Positions 24,449 through 33,920 of a stretch of DNA of 33,920 bases are shown one piece after another. The first letter of the stretch is position 1. Each line of letters opens with the position of its first letter. The position numbers and the translations under genes were made by a program. The DNA is from Luminiphilus sp. (GTDB lineage Bacteria; Pseudomonadota; Gammaproteobacteria; Pseudomonadales; Halieaceae), in NCBI GenBank assembly GCA_016779445.1, contig JADHNP010000020.1, forward strand, positions 1 through 33,920. The letters run 5' to 3'. The notes below the pieces were generated by a model. The model saw nothing but the letters and a program-made list of their open reading frames with translations. It made no database searches and was not told the DNA's origin.

Positions 24449-27400
24449 ATGCGCCTCAAATCCATAAAGCTGGCGGGCTTCAAGTCTTTTGTGGACCCCA
24501 CGACAGTCCCATTCCCGGGCAATATGTGCGCGGTAGTCGGCCCCAACGGTTGCGGAAAGTCCAATATTATCGATGCTGTGCGTTGGGTTATGGGCGAGAG
24601 CTCAGCCAAGACCCTCCGCGGCGAGTCGATGACCGACGTCATTTTCAATGGCACTACCAGTCGTCAGCCAGTCAGTCAGGCGTCCATCGAACTTGTTTTT
24701 GACAACACACAAGGCAAGGTTGCTGGGGAGTTTGCTGCCTACAGCGAAATTTCTGTGCGCCGTGTTGTTACCCGTGAGGCGCAGTCAGAGTACTACCTTA
24801 ATAGCGCAAAGTGTCGCCGGCGCGATATCACGGATCTGTTTTTGGGCACGGGTCTGGGGCCTCGCAGCTACGCGATTATCGAGCAGGGCGTCGTATCGCG
24901 CCTGATCGAGTCCAAGCCTGAAGAGTTGCGGGTGTTCATCGAAGAGGCAGCGGGGATCTCCAAGTATAAGGAGCGTCGGCGCGAAACCGAGAGTCGCATG
25001 CGCCGCACGACCGAGAATCTGGAGCGGTTGACTGATCTTCGCGACGAACTGCAGCGCAACCTCGCGCATCTTGAGAGACAGGCGAGAGCCGCCGAAAGAT
25101 ACGCGGACTTTAAGGCAGAGGAGCGCATAACTCAGAGTGAGCTTTATGCGATTCAATGGCGTGAACTCAACGCGGATCGGAGCGAAGTAGCGGGGGAGCT
25201 TGCCGCGCTGGATATCAAGCGCGAAGCCGCCAAAGCTGATGTTGCACATACGCTCTCCGGTATCGAGACAACGCGCGCAAAACAGGTTGTCGTTGCGGAC
25301 GCCCTGAGTGCGGCGCAGGAAAATTTTTACACCGTGGGGGGGGAGGTTACCCGAGTTGAGCAGGCCTTGCGGTTTGCTCAGGAGCGGCGCGGTGAGTTGC
25401 AGCGGGATCTAGACCAGACGAGGGCTTCTCTGGACCAAACCCGAGATCATCTTGAGGCCGATCGGAAGCAGTTGCAGGAGTGGGAGGCTAATCTCAACCG
25501 ATTAGAGCCAGCGCTGTCTGACCACAGAACTCACGCCGCAGAGGCGGCCAAGGCGCTCTCGGAGATTGATCGGACTTTTGAGCAGTGGTCGCAAACCTGG
25601 GACAGCTTTAATGAAGGTGCACAGATTGCTAGTAAAGCGGCAGAGGTGCAGCAGAGCCGAATTGTTTATCTGGAGCAGGTGCTCAGTAAGTTACAGGAGC
25701 GCAGGCAGCAGCTGCAGGAAGAGCAGGCATCCCTCGACACTTCGGTTGATGCCAACGAAAATCCCTTTGCATCGGATATCGAGAAAGCAGATCGGCATAT
25801 TTCGGAGCTCGAATCGCAGATTATAGATCTTCAGCGCCAGTTGACTGAGTCTCAAGCATCGATAGAGCAGGCTCGGGGCGAGCAAGATGACGTGCGTGCT
25901 TCGATCCAAGAAATTCGTGGACAGGTGGCCTCTCTTACCGCACTCCAACAGGCGACAGCGGACGACCGAGAACGAATCGCGCTGGATGATTGGGTTCTCG
26001 AATCTGCACTAAAATCTCTTGGGGGGCTTTACACCGCAATTGAAGTGGAGCCGGACTGGGACTCTGCAGTAGAGCAGGTGCTGGCAGAGAAGCTCTCCGC
26101 GCTGCTGATAGCGGATGCCGACGTCAATAATCTATCGCACATGGAAGGTGTACCTGCCGGGGCGATTTTGCTGGATGCCGGTGGGGTCGCCCCTGAGCAC
26201 GTCGCGGGAACACTGGCAAATCATGTGAAGGGGCCGCCAACCGTTATGCAATGGCTATCTTCTGTGAGAACAGCGGCTGATCTGGGTGCGGCGCGAGCTT
26301 TGCTTGCGGAGCTTGAAGCGCATCAGTCAGTGGTGACTCGAGATGGACACTGGTTGGGGCGGGGATGGTACCGGCGCCACTCTGATGCAGACCCTGCGGC
26401 GGGAGTAATCGCGCGGCAAGTGCAGTTAGACGCGTTCAACGAGCAGCTCGAGCGCAGCCGCAGTGAGGCGGACCGAGTAACGGACGTGATCAGTGGTTTG
26501 CTACTGCAGCGAGCAGAGCTTGAAAAATCATTGACCCGTGCCCAGCAAGCGCTGCAGGCGGGTGTGAACGATAGGGCTGAATGGGTAGCTGAGCAAAGAG
26601 CACAGACAACTAAGCGAGAGCAACAAATCCAGCGCTTAAAAAGGCTGAAGGACGATATCTCCGAGGGTGAGCGGCAGTATGATCAGGAGCAGAGCAACCT
26701 CGCAGAGGCGCGGTCGCAGCTATCCGCTGCGCTGGATCAAATGGAGCTGGATCGGATCGAGAGAGACCGACTTCAAAGTGAGCGTGAGCGTTTGGCTTCA
26801 GCGCAGGCTAACCAGCGAGAGGCATCTCGCTTGGCCGCCGATGAGCTGATGCGCGGTGAGTTGCAGGGTCAGAGCATTTCTACACAGGCCGCCACGATGA
26901 GAGAAACGATCTCTCGTATGGAAGCGCAGCTCAAAACGCTTGAGTCTCGCGAGACTGAACTCCACCACACCCTGCCATCGGGGGGAGACCCTGACGCAGA
27001 AAACAAAGCTAAGTTGACGGAGCTGCTCGAGCAGCGGATAGCAGCTGAGTCCGAACTCAATAGCCAGCGCACTCTAGCCGGTGAAGTCGATGCGACATTG
27101 CGCGTGTATGACACTCAGCGGCTGGCTCAGGAGCAGTCTGTGAGTACGGTGCAAAGTGAAATGGAGCGACTTCGTCTGCGGGAGGCAGAAAGTGCAGTGC
27201 GGCTCCAGACCCTTGAGGAGGAGATTGTCAAACGCGACGCCGTGTTGCAAGAAGTGGTGTCGTCGTTGCCTGAGGGAGCCGATGAAGCCGAGTGGCTCAC
27301 CCGAGTTGAGCGCGTCGCTAATCGCATTAATCGTCTTGGCCCCATCAATTTAGCAGCGATTGACGAACACGCGAAGGCCGCTGAGAGAAAGCATTACCTC

Positions 27401-27949
27401 GATGCCCAGAACGCGGATCTCGAAGCGGCTTTGGAGACACTGAAAACCGCCATTCGGAAGATAGACAAGGAAACACGGCAGCGATTCAAAGACACCTTTG
27501 ATCAGATTAATGCGGGGTTCGCGGAGCTTTTTCCCCGGGTTTTCGGGGGTGGCACTGCTTCTTTGGAGATGACGGGTGACGACTTGCTCGACACAGGTGT
27601 TGCCATATTTGCCAGGCCACCGGGCAAGAAAAATTCGACGATTCATTTACTTTCGGGTGGTGAAAAAGCAATGACGGCGATTGCGCTGGTTTTTTCCATA
27701 TTTCAACTCAATCCCGCTCCATTTTGTATGCTCGACGAGGTCGACGCGCCACTGGATGATGCCAATGTTGGTCGATATGCGAGACTGGTCCGGGAAATGT
27801 CAGAAAAAGTACAGTTTGTCTTCATCACTCATAACAAGATCACGATGGAGGCAGCTGACCAATTAATGGGGGTGACCATGCAGGAGCCCGGCGTATCTCG
27901 CCTTGTCAGCGTTGATGTTGAGGAAGCTGCGCAACTTGCAGCGAGTTAG
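24449..27949 (+). CDS. smc: Chromosome partition protein Smc
   Basis: A 1166-residue SMC ATPase of normal length. Walker A GPNGCGKSN is at 31-39. Long coiled-coil arms occupy about 170-500 and 650-1000, rich in Glu, Gln and Arg. The hinge is at about 510-640. The C-terminal half carries the signature LLSGGEKAMTA (from 1067) and Walker B FCMLDEVDAP (from 1092). With ScpA/ScpB, which are not in this window, it condenses and segregates the chromosome. Its presence rather than MukB marks a non-enteric gammaproteobacterium. The ATG at 24449 opens directly with the conserved MRLKSIKLAGFKSF. zipA follows after 11 bp. Confidence 0.97.
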   Translation: MRLKSIKLAGFKSFVDPTTVPFPGNMCAVVGPNGCGKSNIIDAVRWVMGESSAKTLRGESMTDVIFNGTTSRQPVSQASIELVFDNTQGKVAGEFAAYSEISVRRVVTREAQSEYYLNSAKCRRRDITDLFLGTGLGPRSYAIIEQGVVSRLIESKPEELRVFIEEAAGISKYKERRRETESRMRRTTENLERLTDLRDELQRNLAHLERQARAAERYADFKAEERITQSELYAIQWRELNADRSEVAGELAALDIKREAAKADVAHTLSGIETTRAKQVVVADALSAAQENFYTVGGEVTRVEQALRFAQERRGELQRDLDQTRASLDQTRDHLEADRKQLQEWEANLNRLEPALSDHRTHAAEAAKALSEIDRTFEQWSQTWDSFNEGAQIASKAAEVQQSRIVYLEQVLSKLQERRQQLQEEQASLDTSVDANENPFASDIEKADRHISELESQIIDLQRQLTESQASIEQARGEQDDVRASIQEIRGQVASLTALQQATADDRERIALDDWVLESALKSLGGLYTAIEVEPDWDSAVEQVLAEKLSALLIADADVNNLSHMEGVPAGAILLDAGGVAPEHVAGTLANHVKGPPTVMQWLSSVRTAADLGAARALLAELEAHQSVVTRDGHWLGRGWYRRHSDADPAAGVIARQVQLDAFNEQLERSRSEADRVTDVISGLLLQRAELEKSLTRAQQALQAGVNDRAEWVAEQRAQTTKREQQIQRLKRLKDDISEGERQYDQEQSNLAEARSQLSAALDQMELDRIERDRLQSERERLASAQANQREASRLAADELMRGELQGQSISTQAATMRETISRMEAQLKTLESRETELHHTLPSGGDPDAENKAKLTELLEQRIAAESELNSQRTLAGEVDATLRVYDTQRLAQEQSVSTVQSEMERLRLREAESAVRLQTLEEEIVKRDAVLQEVVSSLPEGADEAEWLTRVERVANRINRLGPINLAAIDEHAKAAERKHYLDAQNADLEAALETLKTAIRKIDKETRQRFKDTFDQINAGFAELFPRVFGGGTASLEMTGDDLLDTGVAIFARPPGKKNSTIHLLSGGEKAMTAIALVFSIFQLNPAPFCMLDEVDAPLDDANVGRYARLVREMSEKVQFVFITHNKITMEAADQLMGVTMQEPGVSRLVSVDVEEAAQLAAS

Positions 27950-27960
27950 AGGTTCGATTA

Positions 27961-31689
<3,729 letters not shown>

Positions 31690-31711
31690 TATAAGGCCAA
31701 GTCGCGCTCGG

Positions 31712-31729
31712 ATGTCATCGTAATGTCAT
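31712..31729 (+). promoter_or_regulatory. Pho box upstream of phoB
   Basis: Two direct 7-mers ATGTCAT (31712-31718 and 31723-31729) separated by CGTA match the Pho box plan of CTGTCAT-N4-CTGTCAT in 12 of the 14 repeat positions. A -10-like TGTAAT lies at 31738-31743, the usual distance for a PhoB-activated promoter lacking a -35. It predicts autoactivation of phoBR under phosphate limitation. Confidence 0.88.
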
Positions 31730-31777
31730 ATTGCCCATGTAATAAAGGCACCACGCCGGACTGAGGACGTTTAACCC

Positions 31778-32488
31778 ATGACCAGAAAGACAGTATTGAT
31801 GGTCGATGACGAATCTAGCATTCGAGAGATGCTCAGACTTGCGTTAGAGATGTCAGATTTTGAATGCTTGGAGGCTGGTGATATTCATCAAGCCCATCAT
31901 CTGTTGGCTGAGACGCATCCTGACATCATACTGCTTGACTGGATGCTGCCCGGTGGTAGCGGTATTGATTTTTTAAAGCGTCTCAAGAAGGAGGAGTCCA
32001 CCCAAGACATACCTGTGATTATGCTGACTGCCAAAACCCATGAGGATAATGTTATCCAAGGGTTAGACGTCGGGGCAGATGATTACATTACCAAGCCTTT
32101 TGCACCAAAAGAGCTGATAGCACGAATGCGCGCGATATTGCGGCGGTTATCTGACAGTGAGTCCTCGAACACGCTGACGGTAGGAGAGCTGGTCCTTGAG
32201 GTAGATAGCCATCGGGTCACCTTGGGATCTAGGGCGTTGGATATGGGCCCCACTGAATTCAAAATGCTACACTTTTTCATGGCACACCCCGAGCGGGCTT
32301 ACACCCGGGCTCAAGTGTTAGATCGCGTTTGGGGGACTAATGTGTACGTGGAGGAGCGTACTGTCGATGTTCACATAAGGCGTCTGCGAAAGGTAATCCA
32401 CCAGGTGGATCCTGCCTATAGTGACCTAATTCAGACTGTGCGTGGCACAGGCTATCGATTTTCTCCAAGAGATCTAGTGGTGTCGTGA
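31778..32488 (+). CDS. phoB: Phosphate regulon response regulator PhoB
   Basis: A 236-residue OmpR-type regulator. The receiver domain has the acidic pocket Asp10/Asp11, phospho-acceptor Asp54 (LLDWMLPG), Thr84 and Lys106 (ITKPF). The winged-helix output domain (about 130-230) ends with the typical VEERTVDVHIRRLRK and VRGTGYRFS. Phosphorylated by PhoR, it binds Pho boxes to induce phosphate uptake genes. A GAGGA about ten bases upstream supports the ATG. A Pho box precedes it. phoR overlaps its stop by 4 bp (GTGA). Confidence 0.96.
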   Translation: MTRKTVLMVDDESSIREMLRLALEMSDFECLEAGDIHQAHHLLAETHPDIILLDWMLPGGSGIDFLKRLKKEESTQDIPVIMLTAKTHEDNVIQGLDVGADDYITKPFAPKELIARMRAILRRLSDSESSNTLTVGELVLEVDSHRVTLGSRALDMGPTEFKMLHFFMAHPERAYTRAQVLDRVWGTNVYVEERTVDVHIRRLRKVIHQVDPAYSDLIQTVRGTGYRFSPRDLVVS

Positions 32489-33777
32489 CCCACACTGGTC
32501 TCCTCGCGCTGGAATTCCGTCGTGTCTTACTGTCAATGGCGGTGGGCGTGGCGTGCTGGATCGCCATGGGGAATCCTTATATAGGGGCGGCGGCCGCCCT
32601 GTTAATGTTGCTGAGCTTGTGGGGGTGGCAGTTGTCTCGCCTCTATCGCTGGTTTGCCAATCCAGATGAAATGCCGCCGTTGGGCGATGCGGCTGTCCGG
32701 GGGATACTAAGGGATGTCTACCTTCTGAGAAGCCGCGGATTAGCTCAAGAAACCGTTACGCCGGATTCTCGGGGTTATCGAGATGACTCTATCGGCTCGC
32801 TGCGAGAGGCCGCGATGATTGTCAATTCTCGCAGTGAATTGCTCTGGTGTAATGACGCTGCGGAATATTTATTGAATATAGAATTAGCAGAAGAGGAGGG
32901 CAACCGCCTCTCAAATTTGCTTCCTGGAAAGGCCCTTACCAAGTACATGCGGAAAGAAAACTTCCAAAAACCCCTGAGGTTCAGGCCTGGCTCAGACCCT
33001 GAGTACTGTCTCCAGTTTGAGTTTTCGCGTTTTGGGGCCAGCGACCGCCTCGTTTTTATTAAAGATGTATCGGAGCAGGACAAATTGGAGCGTATGCGCC
33101 GTGATTTTGTCGGGAACGTATCACATGAGTTGCGCACGCCTCTTACCGTGATAAAGGGGTATATCGAGACCTTGCCCTCTTTGATGTCGGAGCGCGACGC
33201 TAGGCTACAAAAACCGCTTGCTTCTATGGAGACGCAGGTGACCCGAATGGAGAATTTGATTGCTGACTTGCTTTGGTTGGCTCAGATCGAGACGGTGGAG
33301 GGTGAGCGTAAGGAGGATCTGGTAGATGTATGTGCGCTACTCTCCTCGGTGGCGGCGGAGCTGCGTTCTGCATGGCCTGACCGTGATATTGCATTGCATT
33401 TGATTTCAGTGAGACGGCTCCTTGGTGATGAACGTGAGTTACACAGCGCAATCAGTAACTTGGTTGTTAACGCTCTGAAATACAGTGTGACAGGTCCAGT
33501 AAGTGTTAAGTGGCTGGACTCGGCTGTCGGGCCAGTACTGATTGTGGAGGATGAGGGGCTGGGTATTGCGGCTAAACATATTCCGCGACTGACAGAACGG
33601 TTCTACCGTGTGGACACGAGTCGAAGCCAGGAGGTTGGCGGTACCGGGCTAGGACTAGCGATTGTCAAGCACGTAGCCGTATCTCACGAGGCTAAGCTGT
33701 TCGTTGAAAGCCAGCTGGGCGAGGGAAGTTGTTTTAGGGTGGTTTTCCCCAGCTCCCGATGCGCTGACCCTGATTAG
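32485..33777 (+). CDS. phoR: Phosphate regulon sensor histidine kinase PhoR
   Basis: A 430-residue kinase with a short membrane hairpin (about 13-50), little periplasmic part, a PAS domain (about 105-200), dimerisation/phospho-acceptor His214 in FVGNVSHELRTPL, and an ATPase domain with an N-box near 325 (NLVVNALKYS), DEGLGIA and GGTGLGLAIVKH. The lack of a periplasmic sensor fits PhoR, which reads phosphate through the Pst transporter and PhoU rather than directly. The GTG start overlaps the phoB stop. About 96 bp with no clear terminator follow before the next start codon. Confidence 0.95.
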   Translation: MTHTGLLALEFRRVLLSMAVGVACWIAMGNPYIGAAAALLMLLSLWGWQLSRLYRWFANPDEMPPLGDAAVRGILRDVYLLRSRGLAQETVTPDSRGYRDDSIGSLREAAMIVNSRSELLWCNDAAEYLLNIELAEEEGNRLSNLLPGKALTKYMRKENFQKPLRFRPGSDPEYCLQFEFSRFGASDRLVFIKDVSEQDKLERMRRDFVGNVSHELRTPLTVIKGYIETLPSLMSERDARLQKPLASMETQVTRMENLIADLLWLAQIETVEGERKEDLVDVCALLSSVAAELRSAWPDRDIALHLISVRRLLGDERELHSAISNLVVNALKYSVTGPVSVKWLDSAVGPVLIVEDEGLGIAAKHIPRLTERFYRVDTSRSQEVGGTGLGLAIVKHVAVSHEAKLFVESQLGEGSCFRVVFPSSRCADPD

Positions 33778-33873
33778 TAAGAAAGGGGTTCCCCAGACGC
33801 TGATTTTTGATTGCCGCACTGACATTGGCTACGGCAGCGGTTAGCATGTGCGCCGCAACGTCGGAATTCTTCT

Positions 33874-33920
33874 ATGAGTCGTTTTTGGGTAGACAGTGTT
33901 TCTTCTCTGAATCCTTATGT
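33874..33920 (+). CDS. hisC: Start of histidinol-phosphate aminotransferase-like gene (partial)
   Basis: Only fifteen complete codons are in the window. They read MSRFWVDSVSSLNPY and the next codon begins GT. This matches the usual opening of HisC proteins (M-S-x-F-W ... L-x-P-Y-V), which use PLP to transaminate imidazole acetol phosphate in histidine synthesis. The 3' part is cut off by the window edge, so HisC versus a related aminotransferase cannot be settled. No strong ribosome-binding site is visible. Confidence 0.6.
   Translation, partial: MSRFWVDSVSSLNPY

Noticed and set aside
33778-33873. Terminator or promoter after phoR
   Set aside because: Only a GGGG-TT-CCCC mini-palindrome is visible and there is no convincing -35/-10 pair; nothing can be supported.

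Overview
The window (about 34 kb, moderately GC-rich, densely coded) is ordinary chromosomal DNA of a gammaproteobacterium. Evidence: a complete System I cytochrome c maturation operon, SMC rather than MukB next to zipA and ligA, a classical two-cysteine OxyR, ttcA, ygiQ and phoBR with a canonical Pho box. The smc-zipA-ligA order is pseudomonad-like. My guess is a marine lineage near the OM60/NOR5 (Halieaceae) group, but that is inference. I see no rRNA, tRNA, CRISPR, phage or insertion sequence, and no non-coding stretch reaches 300 bp.

Layout. 23-2746 (-): compact operon of a TMEM68-like acyltransferase, a membrane-anchored alpha/beta hydrolase, an exported two-cysteine glutathione peroxidase and a small HNH protein. 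2847-3734 (+): EamA-type transporter. 3789-7236 (-): Cof-type HAD phosphatase, DUF3501 protein, two-cluster Fe-S/CCG-domain protein and a rubredoxin-less rubrerythrin. The divergent oxyR (7517-8416) suggests a peroxide-response module. 8427-12086 (-): overlapping tesA, a voltage-gated K+ channel and ygiQ. 12073-15229 (+): the ybbA-ybbP exporter, whose start overlaps that of tesA head to head. 15268-16248 (-): malate dehydrogenase.

16463-24332 (+): ttcA fused by overlapping stop/start codons to ccmABCDEFGHI, encoding haem export, the CcmE haem chaperone, thiol reduction of apocytochrome and haem ligation. 24449-31689 (+): smc, zipA, ligA and a lipoprotein with a lytic-transglycosylase-like fold, linking chromosome condensation, division, replication/repair and wall remodelling. 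31778-33777 (+): phoB-phoR for phosphate limitation, with a Pho box upstream. The window ends inside the first codons of what looks like hisC.

The most promising lead for a poorly described system is the rubrerythrin / Fe-S protein / DUF3501 group beside oxyR. The second is the acyltransferase-hydrolase-peroxidase operon, which could be a membrane-lipid maintenance or lipid-peroxide unit. Everything else is recognisable housekeeping.
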